Below are positions 27,486-36,330 of a stretch of 64,000 bases of DNA, piece after piece. Made by a program: the position numbers and the translations under genes. The DNA is from Pseudomonas sp. Os17 (GTDB taxonomy: Bacteria > Pseudomonadota > Gammaproteobacteria > Pseudomonadales > Pseudomonadaceae), in the NCBI RefSeq assembly GCF_001547895.1, contig NZ_AP014627.1:3847501-3911500 (forward strand), read 5' to 3'. Each line of letters begins with the position of its first letter. Within the stretch, counting starts at the first letter, position 1. The notes below the pieces were generated by a model. The model saw only the letters and a program-made list of their open reading frames with translations. It was not told where the DNA came from and searched no databases.

Positions 27486-27567
27486 TGGAACCCCCCTCTT
27501 AAAGTGGATCCAATAAATAGCACGACGCCATCACGCATTCAATCATGGGACCTGACTCAAACAGCAT

Positions 27568-27825
27568 TCATTGACATGAGCCTACTGCAGCCATCAACTG
27601 CCTCTCAAATCCGATTCTCTGTCTTCGCTCTGCCAGAAGCGCCCTCACCTTCGTCTCCAGACTGTCGTCCTTGCGCAGGCCGGCGGCGGCCCAAGCCGGT
27701 ACGGAGATATTAGGCGCCCTGCACGGCACTTGCACGGGCACCTCCACTCGCACGGTGCGTACCTCGGGCTCCCGCGCCGCACACCCTGCCAGTAGCACCA
27801 CAGCTCCCGCCAGTAACCACTTCAT
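27568..27825 (-). CDS. Rz1-like spanin lipoprotein
   Basis: 85 residues. Lipobox LLAGC at residues 11-15, followed by a Pro/Val-rich mature start (VRVEVPVQVP). Its start overlaps the Rz stop by 4 bases. Outer-membrane half of the two-component spanin that fuses the membranes at the last step of lysis. Longer than lambda Rz1, and not nested inside Rz. Confidence 0.75.
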   Translation of the reverse strand: MKWLLAGAVVLLAGCAAREPEVRTVRVEVPVQVPCRAPNISVPAWAAAGLRKDDSLETKVRALLAERRQRIGFERQLMAAVGSCQ

Positions 27826-28196
27826 AACCCCAACTCCTGATCAATGATCGATTCCACCGCTGGCGCCGGATCACCACCAGTGCGCTCCTGCAGCAGGCGA
27901 TTTGCAGCGGAGTAGTCGTGCTGGGCCAGCTCCTCGGCGTCAGCCTGGGCCTGGACAGCGCGGCGCTCGCGCTCCTGGCCAGCCAGCACCAGGTCGCCCA
28001 GCTTTCGGCCCTGCTCCCCCGCCAGGGCCTCCAGGTTGTTGCGGCCAGCCTTTGCCGTTGCCAGAGCCTCCTGGGCGGTGTCGAGCAGCGGCCGGTAATG
28101 CCTGGAAGCCAGCCAGGCCCCCAGGGCGGCGCCGGCGGCCAACACCAGGACGACGGCCAGCAGAATGCCAACCACCCGCCAGGCACCGGCGCTCAC
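27822..28196 (-). CDS. Rz-like inner-membrane spanin
   Basis: 124 residues: one N-terminal membrane anchor (about 7-29, WRVVGILLAVVLVLAAGAAL) then a long periplasmic helix/coiled coil rich in Ala, Gln, Glu and Arg. Lies between endolysin and Rz1 with 4-base overlaps on both sides, the classic R-Rz-Rz1 order. Confidence 0.85.
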   Translation of the reverse strand: MSAGAWRVVGILLAVVLVLAAGAALGAWLASRHYRPLLDTAQEALATAKAGRNNLEALAGEQGRKLGDLVLAGQERERRAVQAQADAEELAQHDYSAANRLLQERTGGDPAPAVESIIDQELGL

Positions 28197-28636
28197 TTCA
28201 GGGCCCTGCGCAGGCCTTCCTCGAATACCTCGCTCGAGTAAGGGTTGCCGCCGTTTTCGTGCACGATGATCCCGAGCATCACGGCGCGCAGGGTCGCCGG
28301 GTTCTTGATGTCGATCGCATCGTTCGCCTTCACGCCCAGGCGCTTGGCGATTGCGGCGATGTACGCCTCGGTGTCGTTCTCGTTCCCGGGCGCCCAGCGG
28401 GTGATGAACTCGCGTGGCGTATCGATGCCGGGCCCGCCAACCCCGGGCATGCCGTCCTTGCCGCGGTAGTTAAGCAGTAGCTTGCCCAGGGCACGGATGC
28501 CGTTCTCGGCGGTGTCGAAGACAGCGAACCGGCCGTTCGGCTCCTTGCCGAGCTGGCCCTCCCACTGGTTGCGTGGGTTGTAGTCGATGTTTCCAGGGTT
28601 GCGGTTGCGGACGCCGCGGGCATTTTGAATATTCAT
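28193..28636 (-). CDS. Phage endolysin-like peptidoglycan hydrolase
   Basis: 147 residues. Opens NARGVRNRNPGNIDYNPRNQ, then FDTAENGIRALGKLLLNY, ITRWAPGNENDTEAYIAAIA and HENGGNPYS, the pattern of a family of phage virion/lysis muralytic proteins. Probable lytic enzyme because it sits directly before Rz/Rz1. No signal peptide, so it depends on a holin. ATG at 28636 behind GGAG; a TTG two codons earlier is less likely. Confidence 0.78.
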   Translation of the reverse strand: MNIQNARGVRNRNPGNIDYNPRNQWEGQLGKEPNGRFAVFDTAENGIRALGKLLLNYRGKDGMPGVGGPGIDTPREFITRWAPGNENDTEAYIAAIAKRLGVKANDAIDIKNPATLRAVMLGIIVHENGGNPYSSEVFEEGLRRALK

Positions 28637-28651
28637 GCTCAAACTCCAGGC

Positions 28652-28676
28652 AAAAAAATGCCCGCACTTGGCGGGC
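28652..28676 (-). terminator. Intrinsic terminator just before the endolysin gene
   Basis: GCCCGC / GCGGGC stem with a 5-base loop, followed on the minus strand by A and seven T. It lies between the tail-tip gene and the endolysin ribosome site. Confidence 0.8.
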
Positions 28677-28693
28677 CTCTACAGATTTATGAG

Positions 28694-29518
28694 TTACAGC
28701 TGTGGATTGAAGGGGTACGGGTATTCAGCAGTGTCTATGTAGGAGCAAGAAGGCATGCGATCTGAAAGCAGCGACATGAACCCCTGGGGAGTCGTGCTGT
28801 AAACACCGTCATATGTGGTCTCCGGCGAGTTCCACATGCAGTGCACAATTGACCCTTGCTGACCGTAGCAGCCCTCATGTACAGCACCTCTGAAGACAGT
28901 ACTGCTGCCGAGCTGGCTCACAAAGCCGCAGCCGCGGTCCCATGGTATGTGGGCTGCATATGTTTTGGTCTGGTCAAGACTTACCGTGTAGTAAGCCCAC
29001 AGAACCCCGCCAAGCGTTGAGCCTATTGGCTGCGGTATGAGCACTCCAGTAGCCCCACCAGAGAACGGCACTTGCATTCCATTAGGGAAGGTCACCGGGC
29101 CCGGCGGGGTCGATGTCCCGATGACGTTCAGCGGTCGCTGCAGGCTGTTGAACGTGAACCCTCCGCCTTCCTTTCGCGTCTTGAGCGCCGGACCGGTAAA
29201 GATTGGCCGCATGATGTCAAAGCAGTAAACCTTGATGCTGGCTACCTCGCCGGCAAAGTAGAACACCGTCTTGCTGCCCTCCTTTGACTGAAACGGCCTG
29301 TTGCTCGCGCCGGTGACGAATACAAGCGGGCTGATCGCGCCTTCAACTTCGAACTTGTAGATGTTGTCGTAGAAGACGCTCCACCCTCCGCCTGATTGAA
29401 GCCTTTGCCATCTACCGTGATAGGTGACGGGCCCGCTCTTGATCAGGCCGTAGATCGACTTCGACGTGTCATAGAGAACATTGCCGCTCTCGTCGCGGAC
29501 TATGAGTGCGGTGTTCAT
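28694..29518 (-). CDS. Tail-tip / fibre-associated protein, unknown function
   Basis: 274 residues. Begins MNTALIVRDESGNVLYDTSK, similar in style to the small protein just upstream (both open with an xxDxSGN beta segment), then beta-rich sequence. The start shares one base with the stop of the upstream gene. Position after J suggests a tail-tip or receptor-binding accessory. Confidence 0.7.
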   Translation of the reverse strand: MNTALIVRDESGNVLYDTSKSIYGLIKSGPVTYHGRWQRLQSGGGWSVFYDNIYKFEVEGAISPLVFVTGASNRPFQSKEGSKTVFYFAGEVASIKVYCFDIMRPIFTGPALKTRKEGGGFTFNSLQRPLNVIGTSTPPGPVTFPNGMQVPFSGGATGVLIPQPIGSTLGGVLWAYYTVSLDQTKTYAAHIPWDRGCGFVSQLGSSTVFRGAVHEGCYGQQGSIVHCMWNSPETTYDGVYSTTPQGFMSLLSDRMPSCSYIDTAEYPYPFNPQL

Positions 29519-29808
29519 CAGTAGTACCCATAGAAAATTTCGCAGTTCATCGCAAAGCCGCCCGGTATCACGTACCCCCATTCGAGCCTGTTCTGCGTAA
29601 TCGTGACGCCAGGCTTCTTGCCCGCTGTGCGCTGCGAGTCTTCCAGCGGCTGAACAACGTAGAAGTACGATCTACCGGCCGGCAGCGAAATGGGGATCGA
29701 CCCATTGCTGCGGTTGGTGATGACCGAGCCAGCCCCCTGGCTCAGATTTCTAGTCATGTTGGTTGTGATGTTGCCGCTTGCATCACGCGTTATCAGCCCG
29801 ACCGTCAT
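29518..29808 (-). CDS. Small tail-tip protein
   Basis: 96 residues, beta-rich, opens MTVGLITRDASGNITTNMTR. Overlaps the end of J by 4 bases and its own stop overlaps the next start. The first 15 residues parallel those of the next gene, which suggests a shared fold or duplication. Confidence 0.68.
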   Translation of the reverse strand: MTVGLITRDASGNITTNMTRNLSQGAGSVITNRSNGSIPISLPAGRSYFYVVQPLEDSQRTAGKKPGVTITQNRLEWGYVIPGGFAMNCEIFYGYY

Positions 29809-32800
29809 GTCGCATCCACACTCAAGTCGATGGCTTTGACGCCGTTCGGATGGAACACATACAGCCCTTTGTTGTTGATCATGAGCCTTGCTCCTCCGGG
29901 GGTATTGCCCATCATTTGAAAGGTCCCATCGGGTCGAAATGCCCAGCCAGAAACGTCAGGCACATAGTTGTTCGACTGCAAGTTGCTGCCGATTTTGAGC
30001 ATGTCGATTGAGCCGTTCTTGATGAACGCGGTGTCGATGTAGGCAGCATTGTTTTGAACAACGAACGGGTAATAAATCTCCGCAGCGTTCGGGTCGACAA
30101 TTGCAAATCGGCTTGCGGCGATGAGCACCTGGCTAGTGATGATCCCTTCGTTGTTCTCCACGCCAACACCAATGCCGGCTAGGTATGGCTTGTTGTCGAC
30201 CGTGAGCTGGGTCTTGATCGAGTACATGGCCGCGAGCTCGCTTTTCAGGGTCTCGATTTCAACCTGCGCACCGCCACCCGAGTCGATCTTTTCCAGGAGG
30301 TGCTGACTTAACTGCGTCTCTGTGATCTGGTCGTTCAGGTACTCAAGGATCACACCTGCATCGGCGGAGGACTGACCCATCACCGGCCCGTAGAACGCGC
30401 CGACGTTGCCGATGCGATCCACCAGCCGGGCCCAGAAGAAGAACCGCACGCCCGCGGCCAGGCCCATGATCGTCAGGTCGGTTTGCGGATAGGCGTAGTC
30501 GCCGAACTTTGTCGCCGTCGCTACCTGGCTTGTTTCGCTGTACCAGATCTCGGTTCGCTGCAGGTCCGCGGTGGTAACTCCTGCCGGAATGCCCCAGGCC
30601 AACTTGATGCCGAACACAATCGACTCTGCGGTGAAGGACGACGGCACCGGCGGCGGCGTGGTCTTGCCGTTCAGCACGGTCTCGACAGAGGTCGCGAACA
30701 CCGACCCAATGTCCAGCGAGTTGATGGCCCGCACCTTGGCCACATACCGCCCCGCATAGATTCCGCTCACATCGATGGACGTAGTGCCCGTGCGGCCGGC
30801 AAAGATCCAGTCGCCATCGTTCTTTCGCCAGTAGACCTCGTAGGCGATCGCCGCTTCTGGCTTCTCCCACTCAATCGTCATGACACTGACCGCGCTGCCC
30901 TGGTCGACGAAGTGGTCATTGCTCACCGTCACGTTCGACGGGGGACGCTGGACGCTCGGCGGGATCACGGTCACCGGCGGCCGCTCGATGCGCGTGCCGT
31001 TGTCGATTGCGCCGTATTTACTGGCGTTGTGGCGTACTGCGCTGATCGTGAACTTGATCTCCGAGTCTGAGAAGTCTTCAGCAACTGACATCACGCGAAA
31101 CAGCTGCGTGGCCAGGGTGGTCGAGTCAATCGCCCACATCGAATGCTGAGGCGGCAGATCGTCCAGGTTCTGGGCCAGCACGACCTGCTGGACGTCGGAC
31201 GGAAAGCCAGTGGTGTCGAAGGTGACGCGACCGTTGTCCCAGGTGATCCCGTTCTGATCCCATGTCAGCGGATACCCGACCGACTTGATCTTGCGTGATA
31301 CCGCCGTGCCCGTGGGCATGATCACGGTGATCGTGTCACCTGGGTATGCCTTCACGTCGGCATCCAGTATCAGGGTGTCGAGCGTGGACGAGCGCAAGCG
31401 CCCGCCAATGCGCCGCCCTGCCCGATCGTTGTCTGCGATGCGGATGATCTGCCCGGGGCGCGCCAGGGTGCCATCCAGGCCCACGGAGAACCCCACGCTT
31501 TCGGTTTCCAGGCGGTTGGTCAGCAGCGCCCACTTGCCGATGCGTTGGGCCTGGGCCTGGGAGGTACAGCCGGTGGCTGTGATCTCGGTCTGCTGGATGC
31601 CGTAGCGGGTGATCCCGGCCTGGTCGTCGACATACTCGACCTTCTGCCGGTAGAAGTCGGCCGGGTCGTTCCAGCTCACCAGGGCCACGGTATAGCGGGT
31701 CTTCTTCGCCGAGCCGAAATAGCCAAACTTACCGTCGATCACGTTGGCGTTCGAATAGGTGTAAACCGGGTCCTCGGGTATGTCAGCAATAGCCATGACC
31801 GAGCCGGCGGCCCAGTAGGACATGCCTCGAAAGGTCGTGGCCAGGTCCTGCAGCACGTCCAGGGCGTTGGAGCGGGTCTGCAAGAACAGGTTGCAGGTGA
31901 ACCGCGGCTCCAGCCCGCCCTTCCCGTCCGGCACCGGCTGGTCGCAATACTGACCAATGCGGTACAGCTCCCAGCGGTCGACCTGCCCCTCGTTCAACAG
32001 ATGGCCCAGGCCATACCGGAAGTGCAGCAGCAGGTCGTAGAAGATCCAGGCCGGGTTATCAGTCCAGGCTAACTTGAACGAACCATCCCAGATGCCGGAG
32101 TACAACCGACTTTCTGGGTCGTAGTTGCTCGGCACGCGAATGATTCGGCCACGCAGGTCGAAGGACCGGGTGGGGATCGCCTGGAACTGCGAGGCGTCGA
32201 ACTGCAGTCCGACGACAGCGGAACCCGGATAACGCAGCTTCGCGTCGATGACCTCGGTGATGGCATCGATGTTTGTGGTGTCGGCGATCACGCTGCTGGT
32301 GCTGTTCGGCGTCAGGCGAGTGACGCGAATCTGCCAGTTGCTGCTCGCCGGAGGCAGGTCGACACGGTGCGAGCGCTCGTACTTCGTCGAGGTCTTGCCG
32401 CTGAACGCCGAGGCCAGCACCTGCACATAGGGCCCGCCGTCGGTGGAAACCTCGATCTTGTACTGCACGGTGTAGCCATTAGTGTCGCCGTTGCTGGTGT
32501 TGGTCTGGGCCAGGCGCGGAGTGGACAAGCGCACGCGCACAGCCGACAGCTGCAGGTTCTGCACAGCGCGAACCCAGGGCTGGCCATGCTTCAGCTCAAC
32601 ACCCACCGCGATCTCGCTCTCGACCGCCGGAAAGCCCGGGATATGCAACTGATCATGGCTGCCGGTGCGGGCGTCCAAGGTGACGCCGCTGAAGTTTCGG
32701 GTGCCGTCGGCATTGGCCAGCGGGGTTTCGTCCAGGTAGACCGAGCGCTCACCCGCGACCAGACCCTGGATCTCGCCTTCGCTCACCAGGTCTAGGATCC

Positions 32801-32894
32801 GCGCATAGGCGGTACTCTGCAGACTGTCGGGGGCCTCAACGGACGGCCGCGGCTTCGACTCGCCACCCTTGCTGCCGGTAATTTGCTGGTTCAT
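29805..32894 (-). CDS. Tail tip host-specificity protein J
   Basis: 1029 residues, the usual size of lambda-type J. N-terminal J domains (LDLVSEGEIQGLVAGERSVY; KTRYTVALVSWNDP), two fibronectin-III-like repeats in about residues 640-830, and a C-terminal stem (DUF1983-like: GVGVENNEGIITSQVLIAAS, DTAFIKNGSIDMLKIG). It is the central tail fibre that recognises the cell surface. A terminator-like hairpin precedes its ribosome site. Confidence 0.92.
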   Translation of the reverse strand: MNQQITGSKGGESKPRPSVEAPDSLQSTAYARILDLVSEGEIQGLVAGERSVYLDETPLANADGTRNFSGVTLDARTGSHDQLHIPGFPAVESEIAVGVELKHGQPWVRAVQNLQLSAVRVRLSTPRLAQTNTSNGDTNGYTVQYKIEVSTDGGPYVQVLASAFSGKTSTKYERSHRVDLPPASSNWQIRVTRLTPNSTSSVIADTTNIDAITEVIDAKLRYPGSAVVGLQFDASQFQAIPTRSFDLRGRIIRVPSNYDPESRLYSGIWDGSFKLAWTDNPAWIFYDLLLHFRYGLGHLLNEGQVDRWELYRIGQYCDQPVPDGKGGLEPRFTCNLFLQTRSNALDVLQDLATTFRGMSYWAAGSVMAIADIPEDPVYTYSNANVIDGKFGYFGSAKKTRYTVALVSWNDPADFYRQKVEYVDDQAGITRYGIQQTEITATGCTSQAQAQRIGKWALLTNRLETESVGFSVGLDGTLARPGQIIRIADNDRAGRRIGGRLRSSTLDTLILDADVKAYPGDTITVIMPTGTAVSRKIKSVGYPLTWDQNGITWDNGRVTFDTTGFPSDVQQVVLAQNLDDLPPQHSMWAIDSTTLATQLFRVMSVAEDFSDSEIKFTISAVRHNASKYGAIDNGTRIERPPVTVIPPSVQRPPSNVTVSNDHFVDQGSAVSVMTIEWEKPEAAIAYEVYWRKNDGDWIFAGRTGTTSIDVSGIYAGRYVAKVRAINSLDIGSVFATSVETVLNGKTTPPPVPSSFTAESIVFGIKLAWGIPAGVTTADLQRTEIWYSETSQVATATKFGDYAYPQTDLTIMGLAAGVRFFFWARLVDRIGNVGAFYGPVMGQSSADAGVILEYLNDQITETQLSQHLLEKIDSGGGAQVEIETLKSELAAMYSIKTQLTVDNKPYLAGIGVGVENNEGIITSQVLIAASRFAIVDPNAAEIYYPFVVQNNAAYIDTAFIKNGSIDMLKIGSNLQSNNYVPDVSGWAFRPDGTFQMMGNTPGGARLMINNKGLYVFHPNGVKAIDLSVDAT

Positions 32895-32909
32895 GGCTTT
32901 CCTTCAGGC

Positions 32910-32933
32910 AAAAAAATACCCGCGCTTGGCGGG
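32910..32933 (-). terminator. Terminator hairpin between tail genes I and J
   Basis: CCCGC / GCGGG stem, 5-base loop, followed on the minus strand by TA and seven T; the J ribosome site comes a few bases later. Confidence 0.7.
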
Positions 32934-32951
32934 CCTGGTGGCGGATTCGCT

Positions 32952-33521
32952 TTACATCTGGTCTTCGGAGTAGATCCCGGCGCTGATCACCGCGCTCCCA
33001 ACGATCATCCGACCGTAGAGCAACGGGACAGGGTTGCCCTGGACGCTGGTGTTCACGGCACCGTTGAAGCTGTAGCTGGGTCGGTTGTTGGGGCTGTCCT
33101 GGGTGCCCAAGCCCTTGGCTTGCGGGCTGAGCATCTGGATCACGCCGCCGGCGACCAAGGCGAGACCAGGGGCCAATGTTGCACCGCCAGTGATGTATGA
33201 AGCAGCGATCAGCACAACCCCCACAATTGTCTGCAATAGGCCCGCCCGTTTTGACCCAACGATCACAGGGACGACTCGGATTACATCACGTCCAGTAGGT
33301 TTTTCGAGATCACTCTCTGAGAGATTCTCCTTGCCGTTGAAGATCGCATAACGCAGCCCCTTGCTGGAGCTTTCCGTCATGTGTTTCTCGAATCCTGGGA
33401 ACTGCTTGAAATACCCTATGATGTCCCGCAAGCCTCCTCGGGTAATCATTCTGTGCCGGCGGCCAAACAGCTTGGCCAGGGAACCAGACAGCAGGACGGT
33501 TTGCATCTTTTCAGCAGGCAT
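32952..33521 (-). CDS. Tail assembly protein I
   Basis: 189 residues. N-terminal beta-grasp region (TVLLSGSLAKLFGRRHRMIT, GGLRDIIGYFKQFPGFEKHM) and a hydrophobic centre (TIVGVVLIAASYITGGATLAPGLALVAGG) followed by GNPVPLLYGRMIVGS, all typical of lambda gpI. Start at 33521 behind TGGAG. Its usual partner K is 4 kb upstream because accessory genes intervene. Confidence 0.88.
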   Translation of the reverse strand: MPAEKMQTVLLSGSLAKLFGRRHRMITRGGLRDIIGYFKQFPGFEKHMTESSSKGLRYAIFNGKENLSESDLEKPTGRDVIRVVPVIVGSKRAGLLQTIVGVVLIAASYITGGATLAPGLALVAGGVIQMLSPQAKGLGTQDSPNNRPSYSFNGAVNTSVQGNPVPLLYGRMIVGSAVISAGIYSEDQM

Positions 33522-33537
33522 ATTTTCTCCAGACAAT

Positions 33538-33558
33538 AAAAAACCGCCCGTAGGCGGC
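33538..33558 (-). terminator. Terminator hairpin before tail gene I
   Basis: CCGCC / GGCGG stem, 4-base loop, then six T on the minus strand, 17 bases before the gene I start codon. Confidence 0.7.
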
Positions 33559-33573
33559 TTGAGTATTCGGCAT

Positions 33574-33922
33574 TCACAAACACCTGTTCAGCGAGGTGAT
33601 AGGACCGCCTCGACCAATCTGTGACCAGGAAGCTCTCTGATAGAGCTTGACGATGCTCCCCTCTCCCTGCTGAGCAAGCTCAATATTCAAAACATCATCG
33701 GTTTGACCAGAATCAGTTCCAGCAACAATCCGATACCCATTTTGGGTCTCGCTCATCACAGATGTGGACCTGTAGTCCTGCCATGCCGGATACACACAGA
33801 GCGCGATATCCTTGGGGCTTTTCGTAGAAATGTGGGTGCTGACTGGATTTCCTAACATAAAGTCAGATGGTGTCGAGCACCCTGCCAACAGCGCCAACGC
33901 CCCCCCCAATCAGTATCCGCAT
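33574..33922 (-). pseudogene. Lipoprotein gene out of frame at a poly-G tract
   Basis: From the ATG at 33922 (GAGG site upstream) the gene reads MRILIGG and then a run of eight G shifts the frame. With seven G it would continue as ALALLAGCSTPSDF, a complete lipobox signal, and stay open to 33574 (115 residues). As written, only an internal TTG gives the correct frame. Either phase-variable, newly mutated, or a homopolymer read error. Mature function unknown. Confidence 0.7.
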
Positions 33923-33960
33923 GATTACCTCTCGAAAAATGATACAAAGACAAAATTGGC

Positions 33961-34353
33961 TTACCGGATTCTGATTGGTATACCGCTTGAGCCGATCTCC
34001 CACCCGCCGACTAGCTTGTCATTCCGGATGAGAAACTTATAAGGCTTGGCGCCAACGTATCCACCGTAACTATTTTTTGCATTGACCGTCACATCCAAGA
34101 GAAATCCTGCCTCAATTTTCCTGCCTTCAAAAACGCTGCCTACCATGTACCCCCTGTATACCGTGCCAAAGCTGTATCGAGCTGAGTCGGGGTCTTTCAG
34201 ATAAATGCCAAAGAAATTTTTCACTGCTTTCTCGGCGTCCTCCTGATACACAGAGGCTCCATAATCAGCCGCCTGTATTTGCTCAGGGGTCGGTTTTGAG
34301 GCGCAGCCAGTAACTAAAAATAACGACAGAAGCAGAAGTGAAATCAAGCGCAT
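33961..34353 (-). CDS. Lipoprotein, unknown function
   Basis: 130 residues, lipobox VTGC near residues 14-17, then TPEQIQAADYGASVYQEDAE and a beta-rich domain (SFGTVYRGYMVGSVFEG, GGYVGAKPYKFLIRN). ATG at 34353 behind GGAGAG. Lysogenic-conversion type lipoprotein in the K-I accessory island. Confidence 0.7.
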   Translation of the reverse strand: MRLISLLLLSLFLVTGCASKPTPEQIQAADYGASVYQEDAEKAVKNFFGIYLKDPDSARYSFGTVYRGYMVGSVFEGRKIEAGFLLDVTVNAKNSYGGYVGAKPYKFLIRNDKLVGGWEIGSSGIPIRIR

Positions 34354-34443
34354 AACAACTCTCCATGTTTTCTTGGAGAATACCATTTATGCTCAAGCAC
34401 GAAAGCCCCGCATGGGCGGGGTTCGTGAGAGTGGGAGGGTTAG

Positions 34444-34776
34444 ATGTCCTGCAAGATCTCTCGGAAGCGCTCTGTAGCCTTTATGAATTTTGTCAAAGCT
34501 GCATGGAGCAACCGGAAGAAAAAGAAGACCTGGGCAGAGCTCAACGACTGGGCGCTTGCCTTCATAGGCGCCCCGAGCTTTCTGGTTGGTAGCTTTTACT
34601 TATGGGTTGTCAGTACAACAACACCTGATCTGCTAGCTCTGACTCGCGACCACGGCCTACCGCTGAAAGCCATTTTGGCTTTCGTCTTCTTGGGCGGCCT
34701 CGCAGTGAGCGCCTGGTTCTTTCTAAGCGTCGCACGTCGGTGCAGTGAACTGCTTTACGAGCGTAACTTCAAATAA
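34444..34776 (+). CDS. Two-helix membrane protein in accessory island
   Basis: 110 residues; a basic N-terminus (SNRKKKKTW) then two membrane helices (about 38-60 and 75-97). GGGAGGG site just before the ATG. Opposite strand to the phage late genes, so it is expressed independently, probably in the lysogen. No family recognised; superinfection exclusion is a guess. Confidence 0.62.
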   Translation: MSCKISRKRSVAFMNFVKAAWSNRKKKKTWAELNDWALAFIGAPSFLVGSFYLWVVSTTTPDLLALTRDHGLPLKAILAFVFLGGLAVSAWFFLSVARRCSELLYERNFK

Positions 34777-34854
34777 ACAAAGACTAGGTCTACCCCGCCG
34801 GGCTTTTTCAAACCAGCGTCAGCAACCAGGTCGGGCCTCATCAAGGAAGAAAAT

Positions 34855-35184
34855 ATGTACAAGATCCTGTTAGCAGTTCGTGTTGTTCGCCATGGAGTAA
34901 CCGAAGGCGGATACAGTCGCGAGCTAGAGCTTCCATTCATACCTACAGTTGGTATGCGTTTCGAGCAAGGCATCAGTACCACCCTCTGGGAAACTACTAC
35001 CGGGGAAGAGCTAGACCCTGCTGTTGAGCAAGTAATTTATGATCTCGACGAAAATATATTCGTATGTCTTTTCACCGTTCCTTTGTCGCTAGCCGCATCG
35101 TTTTGGCAGAGCCTTCCTGGAAGGACCGATGGTATCGTCTGCGGTGTAATGCAGTACTTCCGACATGTGCCCCTCGCGGGATAA
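34855..35184 (+). CDS. Accessory protein, unknown function
   Basis: 109 residues, soluble, opens MYKILLAVRVVRHGVTEGGY. The last third may be altered, because the segment after CLFTVPLSLAASF is less regular. Preceded by AAGGAAGAAA. Second of four plus-strand genes in the island. Confidence 0.6.
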   Translation: MYKILLAVRVVRHGVTEGGYSRELELPFIPTVGMRFEQGISTTLWETTTGEELDPAVEQVIYDLDENIFVCLFTVPLSLAASFWQSLPGRTDGIVCGVMQYFRHVPLAG

Positions 35185-35247
35185 GCACAAGCACGCGTAG
35201 CGACGAGCTTTCAATACTCACTAATAAACTAGGGAATAGGACGTAGT

Positions 35248-35550
35248 ATGTTTTTCACAAAAGAGGAAAAAGTAGAGGGTCTTCGAAAAGCGATTCCAAC
35301 CCCGCCAGCAACTGGTGATCAGCTAAAAGACCTTGCAGCGGCAGTCAAAAAAACGCTTGCAGGAACTCCTATCGAGTCGCGTACGGATGAGATACTGGCT
35401 AAATACGTACAGAATCAAACAAAGACAGGCCACTACTTTGACCAAGAAGATGCTGGGTATCTAAATCGCGTCGCTGATTATATTGAGTCATCGATATCGG
35501 ACGACTTCAGTGATCTTAACGAGAAGACTTTCGACTGGTATGTAATTTGA
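35248..35550 (+). CDS. Accessory protein, unknown function
   Basis: 100 residues, acidic and helical, no export signal; opens MFFTKEEKVEGLRKAIPTPP. AT-rich codon use unlike the tail genes. No family recognised. Confidence 0.6.
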   Translation: MFFTKEEKVEGLRKAIPTPPATGDQLKDLAAAVKKTLAGTPIESRTDEILAKYVQNQTKTGHYFDQEDAGYLNRVADYIESSISDDFSDLNEKTFDWYVI

Positions 35551-35598
35551 CTGACAAATCCGCATCCATCCCGCCGAAAACCTTAACTGGTTAATAAC

Positions 35599-35838
35599 AT
35601 GCTCGCACCCAACCTCACCTTCAAGAGCCTCGGCTACACCAAGCGTGGCGATTTGATTGATTCCTACCAGTTGGAAGTAACCGACACCCGTGGTGGCACT
35701 ACCGTAGAGATCTCAGTCCCGACGAGGCATCTCATTTCAGTTCGTAGCATGGAGAGGATCCTCCTCAACCGGAAAATGCTCTACTCCGTCACGCAGCGCG
35801 AGCACGCGAAAATACTGAGCGATATGTTCGATCAGTAG
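35599..35838 (+). CDS. Small accessory protein, unknown function
   Basis: 79 residues, mixed beta/alpha (DSYQLEVTDTRGGTTVEISV, then a helical end). Last plus-strand gene of the set; a short GC hairpin follows near 35856. Confidence 0.58.
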   Translation: MLAPNLTFKSLGYTKRGDLIDSYQLEVTDTRGGTTVEISVPTRHLISVRSMERILLNRKMLYSVTQREHAKILSDMFDQ

Positions 35839-35970
35839 CAACTTGAAGCAATCAAGGAATAGTCTGGCCCTACGGGCTTTTTATATAGGAAGGATTCTTA
35901 AATGCCTATTACTGAGCAAGCCCAGCGCGGGGCTGGGCTACATTTAATAGCAATAAAAAATCCAGAAACT

Positions 35971-36330
35971 TTATGGAGATCTATGTCTCCACTCTCGCAC
36001 ATTTAGCAACACTGCCGTGTTGTTAGACTCCTTATCCCATATTGCTTTATTAAATTGCCAATAATAAAAGTGAACGATCCGACCATCTTCCAGTGTTTTT
36101 TTACTGGATTTTCCTTTTTTGCTGTACACAACCACCAAATCACCAGCTTTAACCGTAAGATCCGGCAGCCAGTATGCTGATTTAGATCCAGATTGCGGGT
36201 TACCTGACTTGCCCTTTTTGGACCGCATCAGCACATATTTGCCGATATCCACTTCCTCATTGGCCTTCATAACCACACGTTCTTTTTCTAGGTTGCCTGC
36301 CTCAGGAATCCGGTCAATTTCGAGCTTCAT
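35971..36330 (-). CDS. Beta-rich protein, possibly lamin-tail-like, paired with a membrane protein
   Basis: 119 residues: EVDIGKYVLMRSKKGKS, AYWLPDLTVKAGDLVVVYSK, GRIVHFYYWQFNKAIWDKES, AVLLNVREW. The pattern (Lys-Ala-Gly-Asp-x-Val-x-Val-Tyr, then a late D-x-E-S-N-N-T-A-V-L-L) resembles lamin-tail/LTD-like beta sandwiches seen in bacterial accessory genes; this is a weak call. Start overlaps the stop of the upstream gene by 4 bases. Confidence 0.6.
   Translation of the reverse strand: MKLEIDRIPEAGNLEKERVVMKANEEVDIGKYVLMRSKKGKSGNPQSGSKSAYWLPDLTVKAGDLVVVYSKKGKSSKKTLEDGRIVHFYYWQFNKAIWDKESNNTAVLLNVREWRHRSP

Noticed and set aside
34398..34427. Terminator between the two divergent island genes
   Set aside because: A GC hairpin is present (CCCCGC / GCGGGG), but there is no T-run on either strand and no gene ends there.
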